36,861 nucleotides of DNA, taken from positions 1 through 36,861 of the forward strand of contig ADNK01001989.1 in the NCBI GenBank assembly GCA_000320545.1, given 5' to 3'. A program made the translations under genes and the position numbers. The notes beneath the pieces are model-generated. The model was not told where the DNA came from, made no database searches, and saw only the letters and a program-made list of their open reading frames with translations. Shown piece after piece: positions 1-11,300 of this stretch; position 1 is the first letter of the stretch; every line of letters begins with the position of its first letter. This DNA comes from Bigelowiella natans CCMP2755 (Eukaryota > Cercozoa > Chlorarachniophyceae).

Positions 1-258
1 TCTAGGTTTCTCAAGTCGTCCCGGGACATGGGAAAGTCAAGGTTAGAGATGAGGAAACCCAGCATCTGCACGCGTTGCTCTCCGCGGCCCCCTCCACTGA
101 AGCACCACGCACACACGCACACACACACACACACACACACATACATACAAATTTATGACCGCTTCTGTGGAGTTGCTGGGGTTGGAGCACGATGTTTCAG
201 TGAAGGTGGCGACGGTGAGGAATACCGTGGTGATGATGGGGGTGGTGACGACGACAAC

Positions 259-289
<31 letters not shown>

Positions 290-851
290 AGGATAGTGAG
301 GCAGGCGTAGCAGCAGTAGCAGCGGAGGAAGATGGCCCACCATATTTACTAGTTTCGTTGAAGCTGGAATAACAACCAAGGAGAGAGGGAAGAGAAAGTG
401 AGTAGAGATGGTGAAGCGCATCAATATGATAATCATGATTTCAGAGAAACTACCTAGAAAGACTCGTATTCAACGTATCGGTCTCATGGTCCTCTGGTTG
501 TTTACTTGAATGGCATTCAGAAAGCCTTAAGAACGAAGGGGTTGGATTCCGACGGCGACTCCGGCGCATAGACGTTATACTTGCTTGCTTCAACGATGCT
601 ATCCAGGAGCCCACCGTCGCCCTCCTGCTGCTGCCGATTTGCCGCCAATTATGCAAACGATAGGGCAATACGAGCGGCGCAGACGACAATACGGATCGCG
701 AAGAAGATACGAGCACCGCGAGGAGGAGGATTGCGCTGATGGGCGTTCTGGTGGAAACAAGGGCACACGCGTCAATCTAACGGCCCCCCCTCATCACCCA
801 TACACATCATGCTCACAATCCTCTAGACCTTAGCATGGATGAGGCGGACAT
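1..851 (-). CDS. Secreted Ser/Pro-rich protein, 3' end missing
   Basis: Four exons were rebuilt on the minus strand: 851-829, 747-454, 363-226 and 96-1, where the gene leaves the window. All three junctions are GT-AG, all are phase 2, and the frame stays open throughout. The start is ATG at 851. The N-terminus looks like a signal peptide: about eight residues, then the hydrophobic run ISAILLLAVLV, then SSSRSVLSSA, so the product is probably exported or membrane-targeted. Exon 2 is basic (RRSRRRN). Exon 3 is a Ser/Pro/Ala tract (SSPPPPSSSSSSLSSS) of the kind found in glycosylated linkers. Exon 4 looks globular (VQMLGFLISNLDF). The third intron carries a CA microsatellite. I recognise no family. 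The start lies 394 bp from the divergent EF-hand gene. The splice model is an inference; phase consistency and the signal peptide are its main support. Confidence 0.65.
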
Positions 852-1245
852 CCACGCCTTGTAATTGTCTGGCTCGAGCTGGATCGTCGCTGTGGCTCGC
901 TCCGTATTGCCACGAGGTGTGTGGGGAATCGAGAAATCGATCGTAGATCTATTTTCCGAAAAAGAAACAAAGAGCATTCCTTCACGTCAACACCGGCCGG
1001 AGATCGGCAGAGATCGTGATACGGTAATTGCCTCTCCCCAAAATCTCTGGAATGCGTCTCAGCTGTTCTCGTAATTTTCCGTAGATCTTCGATTATTAGA
1101 TCTAGATAAAATTAATTGAGTTTGCAGAAGTTTTTGGTTCCGATCATGGCGATTTTATAATCGCGACATGGAAAAAGAGGCTCTTGTCCTAGATGTCGGT
1201 CAAAATTAGAATTGCCTGCTCCCACCACCACCGGAAATTGAGGCG
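852..1245. other. Divergent intergenic region
   Basis: About 394 bp separate the start codons of the leftward secreted-protein gene and the rightward EF-hand gene, so it should hold both promoters. It contains AT-rich stretches around 1070-1120 and 1150-1165. I see no clear TATA box or other named element. Confidence 0.4.
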
Positions 1246-1571
1246 ATGGGTTGTTTCAGCAGCAAACGGGAAATGGAGCGGCAAGAACGTCAGTACAGTA
1301 GTGGCCGTCGATAAATAACACTCCTACATTTCCTTTGCGTCACAGTGTATTATGTTTGCTTACTGGAGACAATGATTATAAGCGTGTGTGTAATTTGATT
1401 CTAATTTTTTAATTAATTTTCGTCCTGACATTCCCAGTGAAAAGGCAGTGCGAGGATGCGCTGATGTACACGTATGGCGTAAGTAGACAAGTGCTGAGGG
1501 AGGCATGTGAATCATTGTGGAATGTAAGTATCGGTAGATAGTTTCGGAACCCTGTCTGCACCATCAACCTC

Positions 1572-1614
<43 letters not shown>

Positions 1615-2799
1615 AGTTTTTAAGAATTGTATCTTTTTAATCCATTACAGAGCACCGATGTAGATACCGACGGTGGAATTGATACCAAGGTTGTAAGATG
1701 TGACTTCACACCACTTTCATTCACAGGGTTACATTTGGTCTGACAACACGTTTACAGCTCACATTACGTATGTTTCTACATATATTTTGTACACGCGCGT
1801 GTGTGTGTGTGTGTGTGGGTGTGTGCGTGTGTGTATGTGTGTGTTGTTTCAATATTTTCTGTGAAAGCAATTTTGAACGATATAATTGACTCAGGAACTT
1901 GAGAGGGCCATTCGGAAAATATTTCATAAATGGCATGCAGAGCTACATATTCAAAAGCCTGTATGTACAAAAATAGTTACTACTCCACACACCGAAGCGT
2001 TTTCGCACATGTCCGCGCAGGGATGTTCATGTGGGAATACGCATGTGAAATATACGAAATTCCATTTTTTTTAAAACCAATAAATGCTTCCAGGATTTCC
2101 GTTAAAAGTTCTATGTAATTAGTTTCCGTCGGACGAATTCATTAAAGAACGGGCAAAGCGTATGATGGAGAAATTAGATTTCGGTGCGTTTTGAATCTAT
2201 ATAAAATATCATAGGATGTAGTAACCACAAATTAATTGAAAATCTAAGTAGCATCAGCTCAGCACGTAAATTTTTTTGATGAATTTTATTTAGAAACACC
2301 AAATATTACGTGTCTTCCACTTTAACTGCTGACCTACCTGAATACCTTATGTAGCTCCCCCCCCCCTCTCTCTCTCTTTCTCCATCCATCTATCTCTGGT
2401 TTAATTCTATTTGTGTGCTTGTGCTTTGCATTGGGGGATACTCTACTCCAGACGGAGATCAAGTGTTAGATAAAAAAGAGTTTGAGCTGTTCGCCTATGC
2501 CACACTTGAAGAGACGCTCAAGGTAACTTTTTCACGTATTATACCATCGAGTACTAGAAGTGACTGTCATGATTGATTCTTCCCGTTTTGAGATCCCACC
2601 AATGAGTTAGTCTGAGTTTATGCAGAGAGATTGGTGATTACGGTGATCGTGATGATGGGTGATAAAGACACCTTGTCGCAAATTCTCACCATGATGATAA
2701 ATTTCACGTTTTGGTACGTTTCATGATTCTCAGAAACAGAAATTGGCAAAGGCTAAAAAGACAGAGGCTGAAAAGGAAACGGGATGTCCCAGAGATTAG
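1246..2799 (+). CDS. Membrane-anchored EF-hand calcium-binding protein
   Basis: Seven exons: 1246-1306 (or ending at 1297), 1438-1523, 1651-1689, 1895-1960, 2123-2183, 2452-2522 and 2734-2799, giving about 149 residues. The protein starts MGCFSSK, a classic N-myristoylation plus palmitoylation signal, so it probably sits on the inner face of a membrane. Two canonical EF-hand loops are each assembled across an intron: DVDTDGGIDTKE (exons 3/4) and DFDGDQVLDKKE (exons 5/6). Both carry Asp at loop positions 1, 3 and 5 and Glu at 12. Each is followed by a helix (LERAIRKIF; FELFAYATLEETL). The tail is lysine-rich and ends in TAG. The plan resembles flagellar or ciliary acylated calcium sensors such as calflagin, but with two clear EF-hands. 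The exon 1 donor is ambiguous: three phase-1 donors exist. Introns 2 and 3 hold AG and TG microsatellites. Confidence 0.85.
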
Positions 2800-3833
2800 T
2801 AAATACTCCTGTGTATCATACAGTACCATGGCACTTTCACATTTAAAATAGTATTACAATGATTAGTTTCCCCTCTGCTTCAAGTTGAGCAGCAGGAGAT
2901 TCACATACAAGCAAATCGCGTCTTCATGCGACTTTTTGGCACTTACGTGCAGCTGTCACAGCTAGCTACGTGCACGTTCGTGCATAGTAGGACGCTTCAA
3001 TAATGTTACTAATCATGCCATGGTGTGTGTGCAAATTAGTGTGCACATGTGATGATAATAGAGACACAGTAATACTATACACAATGATGCACATTGTACA
3101 TGTCAATCATGATCGATGCAGCTAAAATTACAAGATCCCTACACCATTGTCAAACAAGTTATAAAGTGGTTCATACACATCTAGCTAGCTAGACATGTGA
3201 GACGGATGTAACGTATGGTTTAAAAATTTTCTATGCATGGTCATCCCAATACAGCTGCATGCATCATATTTATTACTAGATTGGGCCAAGCTAGCACGTG
3301 CATTGGCGTGCAATTAGCTAGTTTAGCATACTCTAAACGACCCGCAAGCAAGCGGTAAGCTTCATCCTTTGGTGGTATGCACATGCATGATCAGCTTATG
3401 TTACATGTTCAACAGGGTTTTAGTTTTGTGGACATAAGCATTGTTAAAGCTTACATTAGCACGGTTGTGTTGCTAGTGCTGCGCAATACAACTACAACGT
3501 ACATGCTAGCATTCATGTAAACTATAAAAGTACAAATACTACAAGGCATTTAGAAATCATTTGCTGCTATGCGTAAGCTGGCATGCTAGCATGGCACCTT
3601 ACATTGGCATTCCTGCGTAACAACGGTGACATATACGTAGCACGCATAGCTTTGTGCGCATGTGACATATCGAACGCTTGCTTATAGCTTCTTAGCTTCG
3701 ATCGCTGGGAAGTTGGAACGCACATGGAAAAGTATTGCGCTTGCAGCGTCGTGAGATGTAAGCTTCTCCATCCACTCGATCTTATCAACGTAACGATTCA
3801 AACATTACTAAGGTTCTTGCCTACACAGAAGGA
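2800..3833. repeat. Palindrome-rich repeat block
   Basis: About 1 kb of intergenic DNA, from about 2880 on, is full of GCTAGC, CTAGCTAG and GCATGC motifs, for example around 3181-3195, 3290-3300, 3493-3512 and 3580-3592. The same composition recurs in the other intergenic blocks. No coding exon is supported here. Confidence 0.5.
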
Positions 3834-4016
3834 ATGATGGAGAAATATAACTTGCGCGGGAAAAAACTGTTTCAACTGCAGGTAAGTGTCTTATAGCGGC
3901 CAGCCTGTGATTGGAACCCGAGCTTCGTCAGAGAGTTTCTTTAGATCTTTCATGATCTGTCGGATATAACGTTGGCATCAAACGCGCTACTTTTGTCAAC
4001 CATCGAAGTACACACA

Positions 4017-4055
<39 letters not shown>

Positions 4056-4071
4056 CTAATTATATAGCAGA

Positions 4072-4116
<45 letters not shown>

Positions 4117-4500
4117 TATTCATATGTGTGTCTGTGTGCGTGTGTATGTTTGTCTTGGACGTATATATCTGTGCTATGAATATTACATTTTCGGTCTCGC
4201 TGCCAGGCAATGTCGTTGTGCCGAAGTCATCAGTCAGCTTCCCTTCAGGGGTTTCGAATATTAGACCCGACACCACCTGACGAGGAAGAGTCCATACAAA
4301 TGTGAGATGATATAGTCTATTAATATTTCATTCACGTAAGCACTCTCATGACGAACATCAAACTGAATGTTGAAATTGAGATGTGGAGAGAAGAAATATC
4401 CTTATTTGCTTAAATAACCCCTTCGAACTTCTTGTTGACATATGAGAGCAATTTCCCGTCGCTGAGAGCAGAAGTGGCAAAGCAAGGATCAGAGAGCTAG
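3834..4500 (+). CDS. Possible small three-exon gene
   Basis: A weak model of about 64 residues: 3834-3881 (starts MMEKYNLRG, strong donor GTAAGT), 4207-4301 (donor GTGAGA) and 4449-4500 (ends TAG). Phases agree (0, then 2). The last acceptor, after ATATGAGAG, has a poor pyrimidine tract. Intron 1 contains CA and TA microsatellites. No family is recognisable; the middle contains an acidic PPDEEES segment. The first exon may instead begin at an acceptor at 3828, which would imply upstream exons in the repeat block. Treat this as a candidate only. Confidence 0.35.
4011..4114. repeat. (CA)n then (TA)n microsatellite
   Basis: A CA tract (about 4011-4053), a 24-bp spacer and a TA tract (about 4078-4114) lie inside intron 1 of the weak small gene. 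This is the first of four composite CA-then-TA arrays in the window. Confidence 0.95.
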
Positions 4501-4721
4501 ATGTAGCTACGAGATTCCTAAACATCATTCTCATTTTTTTCAAACCTAGATTTTATTTTAGAGCTTCGACAGAGTGTTTCTAGAAGCGATAGTTCATGCA
4601 AACATAAAACGCATAAATTGAAAGAAGTGTCCTTCTGACATATTGCTACCTTTCTGCATAAAGCACTTTGTCTCCGTCATTGTCGGTGAAGCTCACGATA
4701 CCCTAAATTTATATCCACAAG

Positions 4722-4722
<1 letters not shown>

Positions 4723-4796
<74 letters not shown>
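4723..4796. repeat. (CA)n(TA)n microsatellite
   Basis: CA repeats run directly into TA repeats, between the weak plus-strand gene and the minus-strand acidic-protein gene. The order and orientation match the arrays near 4011, 20049 and 35942. Confidence 0.95.
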
Positions 4797-4799
<3 letters not shown>

Positions 4800-4852
4800 A
4801 TTCAAACAATGCGAAAATCAAGCAAAAGAGGATTGTTGTTTAGGGTTTAAAA

Positions 4853-5257
4853 TTAGGGTTTGCCGCTTACATATCCTTTGAGGAATGCATCCTCAACTGA
4901 AGGCATGATTTCCACAGCCTCCACCTCCACCTCTATAGTCTCCACAGCAGCTTCACTTTGAGTTGTCTTCTCAGAATTACTCTTTCCGTCGGGTTCATTA
5001 TCCTTATCAGCTTCTGGAGATTCCTTTTCTTCTTCTTCTTTGGAACAACACTACATTCACACTACGCCGAGCACAGCTACAGGTAAAAAATAATAGAAGA
5101 GTGCGACCTTCAACGAATTCGGGAGGTTCTCCAAGTCTAGTCTTCCATCTAGCATATGTTGTAAAAGGTTTCGCGAGGGGCGCCGACAAGCCCAGGAAGT
5201 AGACGAGGCGCATTCTCCCCACAGCTCGGAGCGATCGTGCCTATAAACCGAGTCCAT
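4853..5257 (-). CDS. Hypothetical acidic protein, two exons
   Basis: Exon 1 is 5257-5108 (50 codons from ATG, donor AAG|GTCGCA). A 57-nt intron ends GAATGTAG. Exon 2 is 5050-4853 (65 codons plus TAA). The product has 115 residues. The second exon is strongly coding in character and highly acidic (KEEEEKESPEADKDNEP, then EVEVEAVEIMP), so it is probably largely disordered. It ends GYVSGKP. The first exon ends in an amphipathic-looking stretch, NLLQHMLDGRLDLENL. No family is recognised. The start is 162 bp from the divergent membrane-protein gene, suggesting a shared promoter. Exon 2 is more certain than exon 1, because the same exon 1 DNA is open in another frame. Confidence 0.58.
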
Positions 5258-5419
5258 CAGTGCTATTCCTTTCTAAGTCATAAAAACACCACTCGCTCTC
5301 CCTCTCTCTTTAAATTCTATTTCGTTCCCGCTTATCATCCCACATCTTCCCTGCAGCCCATTGATCATCATCTTATTACGAGAGTCTGCATGGGAATCTT
5401 AGGGGGGAGAATCTGAAAT

Positions 5420-6726
5420 ATGCCGCTTTATCTGGTAAGAGCGTCCAATAAGAACCATGTGATTTCTTATCTACGACTGCTTAATTTGATTATCGCATCA
5501 TATTTTCATCACGATGCATTGAAAATAAAGATTGCGACAACCATCAATTCAAGTCGTAGGGTATTTTTTAAATGGTATTCCTTGCCATTCGAGTATATTC
5601 CAGCTGCCTATTTTATGAGCGGAGAACATCCTCCACACCTTCAACCCCATTGATCGTGCCAATCCGATCGCGTGCTCGTACGAAGGCCTCTCTTCTTTAT
5701 GCGGGCTCGGTGATGCAGGCTGCACGCATGAGACCTCCAATTCTGCTCGCCTTCGCCGCTTTTGCTTTTGGAGTGTATCGAAAAGATGAAAGAGGAGTCA
5801 AGAATGATGCAATAAAAACAAAAACTCCACCGATATCGGCGACGGACCAAGAGCTGTTCAATCGATACATGGTCGTTGTTATCTGCGTGTTATCGTTATA
5901 AGAGAGGCTACTTTAATTCGCCTTACATCGTTAGCTCTTATGCTCGATCATACTTTTCTCCGATGAGCGTGATGATAAAATTGCCTTCTCTTCTTCCGAC
6001 AGAGGGGTCTTTTTCGTATCCAGGAGCTGAACGAGCTGATAGATGACCGCCGAACGGTCCTCCAGAAATTAGTGGAAAATGTCGTTTTTTGGGTGCGTTA
6101 CAATACCACTTGAATGACACGTGGAAAACGTACTTGTGAAACACAGATAGTGGACGACATGGACATAGTGAACGACCACTGGTATCTTGCAGAAGGTGCG
6201 CTTTCTGGATCATAATGTCGTATCGAGCCCATACAGTATGTATGTATGTATGTATGTATGTATATATGTATATATGTCACCATAGGTACCTGGAATCCAA
6301 GAATACTTCTTGGAAAATGTTCGGTGCTGTTGAGTCCTTCGAAGACGAGAGAAATCATTGACCGAAAGTCTAAACTCCCTGTGCCTCTTCCCCGCCATTG
6401 TTTCACAATCTCTCATTAACATGCTACTTTGAGAAAATTTCGATGATAATATAATTACTGTCCTTTTACTAGACAGAGTAGGGCGATCCGAGATACTGAA
6501 GTTATGGACAGGGAGCGTCGAAAGCTTTTGACAGAGCTGCAGCGAATAAAAGGAATGATATCTGCCACCGTACGTCATTGCTTCCCTTCACCTACCTTCC
6601 GAATCTAGTTTTGACGATTACACTACTTTTTCCACCTAGATTCAACCTTACATTGATCTCGAAGAGGTTGGACATGAAATACTCGACAAAGCGCAGGAAG
6701 CACTCTCCGAAAACGCTGCGCACTAG
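5420..6726 (+). CDS. Helical protein with one N-terminal membrane segment
   Basis: Seven exons: 5420-5434, 5719-5871, 6003-6080, 6147-6195, 6302-6323, 6479-6569 and 6640-6726, with matching phases, giving about 164 residues and a TAG stop. Exon 1 encodes only MPLYL before a GTAAGA donor. Exon 2 starts AARMRPP and contains a hydrophobic stretch (PPILLAFAAFAFGVY), probably a signal anchor or transmembrane helix near residues 11-25. The rest is charged and helical, with coiled-coil-like stretches (LFRIQELNELIDDRRTVLQK; VMDRERRKLLTELQRIK), so a small anchored protein with a soluble helical tail is likely. No family is recognised. The 22-nt fifth exon and the acceptor at 6478 (ACAGAG) are the least certain; both are supported only by phase and by a smooth helix across the junctions (LAEEYFLENVRRAIRD). 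Introns 2 and 3 both start GTCGTT. Confidence 0.72.
6236..6276. repeat. (TATG)n microsatellite
   Basis: TATG repeats, then TATA-rich units, lie within an intron of the helical membrane-protein gene. Confidence 0.9.
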
Positions 6727-7950
6727 TGCAGTGCACTGTGCATGCGATGCGAAGCACGCTGGATGTGCAAACATGAAATAGGAGTTTAGATCCCGCCTGT
6801 TGTGACGCTGAGCTTCTATCTCCATGGATGCCTTTCAGAGTAATGGTAGCAAATTGCTGCCACATGTAGGTGCATGCATGATGAGCTTCTTATATGAATT
6901 AAGTCATTGGAACAAATAATCATGGAATGAAGCCGCACCAGCACAGATTCGTGGTCGGCCATATAGCCATGACGACCAGTCATTAATGCAGTGATGTCAA
7001 CTGCACATCTAGACATGAACACGTACACTTCATCTTCATCGATCATTCACCCAATGCTGCATGTTGCCAGCGTCCGCAGATCATTGGACAAGTTTGCCAA
7101 CTGTTGCAGTCTAAGCGTGCATTGTTGTGGGCAGTGCAAGCGAGTACAATGTCTGACGGTACTCAAAAAATAAGAGCTAGCAGACTCACGCGAGAGCCCA
7201 TGGATTTTTTTTTTTTCACATCATTAGCTTCATAGCTTGCTTTTCACCAAAATGATCAAATGCATTGCATCTAGACATTGCAGCAGCCGTCCGTGCACAG
7301 AGTGTGCTAGTGTGGCATGCACATGTGGCAAGAGGTGAGTTTGCACATTGCTTAGCTCTCCTGTCTGTGCAAGGTGGCAGCAGACAAATTGCAAGCGCTC
7401 AACACCAGCCTTGCACATGTCGCATTCAGTGCTCTCTGTCATCGTCATTGCACAGCAGAACTCTTCCTGACATGCACCGACATCCCTGCTAGCCTGGGAC
7501 CGTCTTCCATCCTTCGCGCACATTCTAGATCAAGTTCAAGTGCTCAACACTTTTTTCAGCGCACATGCTGGGAGTGTCCCAGTGTCTTTCATCGCCTTGG
7601 CCCCCAACGGCGTAGATGTGTCCATTGTCACAACACAAATCAAACAACCGTCCACCCACCGACATCTCCGTGTGAGCGCCTTCCACCCAGCGCTCGTGTT
7701 CTTCAAGTCCAAGCACTCAACGCTGTGTGAAGCTTGCCATCACTGCAGCACGCGCTGAGTCCAAGCATGCCTCATCATTTGCAGACATGTCTGGCTAGCT
7801 GGGGCCGCCCTGTCCGCATTTTCTAAGTCCAAAACTCAACCCTGCCTTTTTGCACCACCCGCTTCACTCCACCCCCTGCCAGCCTGCGGCGAAAAGCGTG
7901 TCATCACAGCAGCACACCCCAAATCCCCTCCTCTCCATCAGCACACAAAT
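6727..7950. repeat. Degenerate tandem and dispersed repeat block
   Basis: The DNA between the helical-protein stop codon and the retrotransposon shows no supported exon. It contains degenerate repeated modules built around a phrase like AAGTCCAAGCACTCAAC, near 7388, 7530, 7708 and 7825. Two copies are preceded by CTAGC(C)TGGG(A)CCG. The motif CATCTAGACAT occurs near 7005 and 7268 and again near 20682. Many short ORFs cross the block; their overlap on both strands reflects a lack of stop codons rather than genes. Confidence 0.5.
7947..7950. other. Target-site duplication, left copy
   Basis: AAAT immediately precedes the left LTR and is repeated at 13667-13670 after the right LTR, consistent with a 4-bp target duplication made at integration. 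Confidence 0.7.
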
Positions 7951-8276
7951 TGTAGCGCGTACCACTACGCGGGCACAAGTCACGTGCGACAACAAAGGGG
8001 TTGTCGCGGATATAGAATATAGATAACGTAGATATTAATACAGCATAGGCACGTGGGTTCCGGCGGGACTCATGGCAGCACACCGGAAGTGTGCTGCCCC
8101 ACGTGCGGCGGCATTCGCGAAAGCTTCGCGAATGATTACGCAGTGCACGATTTAATAAAAATATAATCTTTAATAAAAATAAACACAACTCTTCAAAAGG
8201 AAGCAAACGTGCCTTTCCCCCCCCCTGCCTACTTGTGCACGTAGCGCCTCGGCCTGTGAACACCTTACGCGCAACA
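7951..8276 (+). repeat. Left LTR
   Basis: A 326-bp direct repeat, TGTAGC...GCAACA. It contains two perfect hairpins: 10-bp arms at 8074-8083 and 8089-8098 with a CGGAA loop, and 10-bp arms at 8112-8121 and 8125-8134 with an AGC loop. AATAAA-like motifs at about 8153-8185 (TTAATAAAAATA, twice) may serve 3' end formation. A C8 run lies near 8217-8225. Confidence 0.97.
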
Positions 8277-8281
8277 ACCTT

Positions 8282-8299
8282 TGGCTTCCACACACGGGA
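8282..8299 (+). other. Candidate primer-binding site
   Basis: The sequence from 8282 begins TGGCTTCCACACACGG, five bases after the left LTR. It could pair with the CCA 3' end of a tRNA. Only 39 bp separate the LTR from the Gag-Pol ATG, so any tRNA primer site must lie here. The tRNA was not identified. Confidence 0.5.
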
Positions 8300-8315
8300 A
8301 ACGATTTGACTAACA

Positions 8316-11300
8316 ATGTCACAGCAGCTAGAAGAACAGCAGGACTTTGGCTCGCAGGCCGTGCAAGGGCACGAGCAGAAACAGGAAAGGAAGGGCGATA
8401 CGGACGCTAAGGAAGGAGGAGGAACACCTCCACAGGCACCGCCGGGACCAGCACCCGGGATTAAGAAAGCAGATGCAGCAGCAGAGGCACTGGAGAACTT
8501 CTACGAGGCGGACGACGAGGACGTGGCCGCCGAAAGCAAGAAGGTCGTAATGGCATTACGAGCCTTGCGACCCAGGGCGAGCAACTACGCCAAACTGAAA
8601 GTATCGATAGAATACAAGTATCAGACACATGATGTTTGGGCAGCTATCATGCAGGACATCATGGATTACGAAGCAGACTTACCTCCAGAGTGGGCAGCTT
8701 TGTTTAGGAACGACGGGGGTCTGGGCGCCTCGCGGGGGACGACCCAGAGCACCGTCAAGCAGCAGCAGCCGGTACAGCGGAACACCCAGTTCATGTCTGT
8801 TAAAACAGCACCGGTTATGATAACGAAATACAACGGGAAAAGAGGTGAGGCAAGGAGGTGGTGGAAGAACGCTAGGAGTATACTCTGCGACTTTACCCCT
8901 AACCCCACCGAAAACGACAAGCTCAAATGGCTAGCTATAATAAAGCAAGCCATGGACCTTTACGAGACAGGCAGGACCCGGATCAGGCAGCTAGAGAAAA
9001 TACACACTACAGTTAGTGGGCTACGAGACGTTGAGGCGATAATGAAGGCTTTTGTAAATGAACAGGATGCTAACTCCCTACCCCAGGCTATTAGAAAATA
9101 CAGAGCAATGATGCAGCATGAGAGAGAACCTGTTAGAGACTTTGCCACGCGCTTCCAGGATATGATCGACGAACTACATGATTTTAATTACAACACAGGT
9201 GATGATCAGGCAAGGTTTGAAGAGTTCAAGTTAAAGATAAAGGAATCCACTTACGTTACGGAGAAAGGCTACACCACGATGGAGGCAGCAGTGCAGGCTA
9301 TATCCCTACGCGAGCAGGAGCAGGACCGCAAGTTTACCAGCCCTAAGGTACCTGGCATAGGAAACATTAACGCTATTAAGCCGCAGCGAGACTGGTACAA
9401 GGACAGGGAAGGTAACCGACGTTGCGGATACTGCTCACGTAAAGGGAAACACACCGCTAAAGACTGCAGAGACAGGAAAGAAGGACGACCCAGGATGACG
9501 ATCAGGCAGCTCAACGAACACTACGAGAAGTTAAAGAGAAAGAAAGGCAGAGGACAAGGATATAACAACAGCAAATGGCAAGGCAGCAACAACGGGAAGA
9601 ACAATAAATATAAGAACAAAAAGCAGAACAGTATCAATGCTATACAGCAGCAGATAAACGGAATATTAGATCACCTTAAGCAGGCGCCGACGAAGACAGC
9701 AGTACCAGCAACGCAGGACCAAGACAAGCCCATGACCCTAGACGACATAAAGAACTTAGGAGTATGCAACATTAATGACGAAGACGCTAACAGGACTATC
9801 AAAGTTGCTATGACCAAGGTTAAAGTTAAAGACAGCTACGGAGACTACAAGAAACTACCTGCCCTTTGGGATAGTGGCAGCATGCCGAAGTCCTTCATAA
9901 GCCTAAGCACAGTAAGAAGGTTAGGACTATTGGATCAAGTGACTAAGAAAGAACGTAAATATGCTCAAGCAGACGGAAGCTCTTCCATGAAGACCGTCGG
10001 TGAGCTAATGCTAAAGCTACAGATACCTGGCAGCGACGCGGAGACCCAAATCAAGACCCGAGTAGCCATGACTTTATCCATGGAACTACTCCTCGGACAG
10101 GATGCCCTAGAAAAATTAGGGGGGATCATATCATTCTACAATCACAAGATATACTTTGCTAAGTTGCCAAAGAAGTCAGGCAGGACCATCAGCCAGAACA
10201 TGATACGGCTTGACGAGTGGACCTCTGAGTCAAGCGTTAATGCGTTAGAGTTTATGGACCTAGCGGACAACAAGCTACCTACACCTACCGAGCTACGGAA
10301 GAAGAACCCCGGCAAGACCATCCGACAGATAACGGAGCTACTGGACAAGACCCCCCCAGCTGATGATTGGGATATCGACAAAGGCAAAAAGTACATTAAT
10401 AAAATATTAAACGAGAAGTACTCTGACATCACCAAGCCGACGACGAAGCCCTCCAGCAAGCTTACCCCAGTAAAGATCGAGCTAAAGAAGGGATACGAAG
10501 AGTGCATCATCAATGACCCAGAACATAGGCGACCGGAAGCGGACTGGGAAAAGATAGAGTGGCAGATCAATGAATGGGCAAAGGAAGGGAAGATAGAGCC
10601 AAGCAACTCACCATGGAACGTGAGACATGTGCTAGCTAAGAAACCTACTTACCCTTTCTTCCGCCTGGCGCACAACTTCATCCGCCACAACCGAGTAATA
10701 AAGAGGATCCAGACACCTACACCAAGGATAGATGACGTTATTGAACACGTCATAGGATACAAATACTACTCTTCCCTAGATAAAAATGAATCATACATGC
10801 AGACACCCATCCACAAAACCTCCCGCCCCATTACCGCGTTCTCCAGCAGGCACAGGAAGTGGCACTTCGTCGTATTCCCTTACGGCCTAAGCATATCAGG
10901 GGATGCGTTCAGTAGTCAGAACTACAGGGCATACACACATGATGGGATGGCGTCTGTGTTGTGGGTGTTTGTGTTTGTGTATGTGGATGATGACATAATA
11001 TGTACCAACACAGTCGTCGCTCAGATCTTCCTCCTGGAAAATATATTTATTAGGTTTGCACACTTCGGTTTTACTATTAGACTGCAGAAGTGTACATTCC
11101 TAGCTACAAGAATCAAGTGGTGTGGATATTACCTGGAGCAAGGCCGCATCACCCCAAACCCCGAGAAAGTAGCAGCACTACAGCAAGCCCCTAAACCTAA
11201 GAATGCAAAGGAGTTAAAGTCATTCTTGCAGACTGCAGCTTGGATACTACGTAGGTTCTCCCCTACCTACGCTAGGACTGCAGCTGCTTTTACTACTGCT

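Noticed and set aside
28-372. 114-codon ORF rich in Asp and Gly
   Set aside because: It is the antisense of the CA and ATC repeats and of the Ser/Pro exon of the minus-strand gene.
4839-4860. Telomere-like TTTAGGG units
   Set aside because: Only two imperfect copies, overlapping the end of a coding exon on the other strand. Too short to be an interstitial telomere.
6286-6357. Longer version of exon 5 in the helical protein gene (YLESKNTSWKMFGAVES)
   Set aside because: It needs a phase-2 entry and ends in TGA, whereas the 22-nt exon fits both neighbours.
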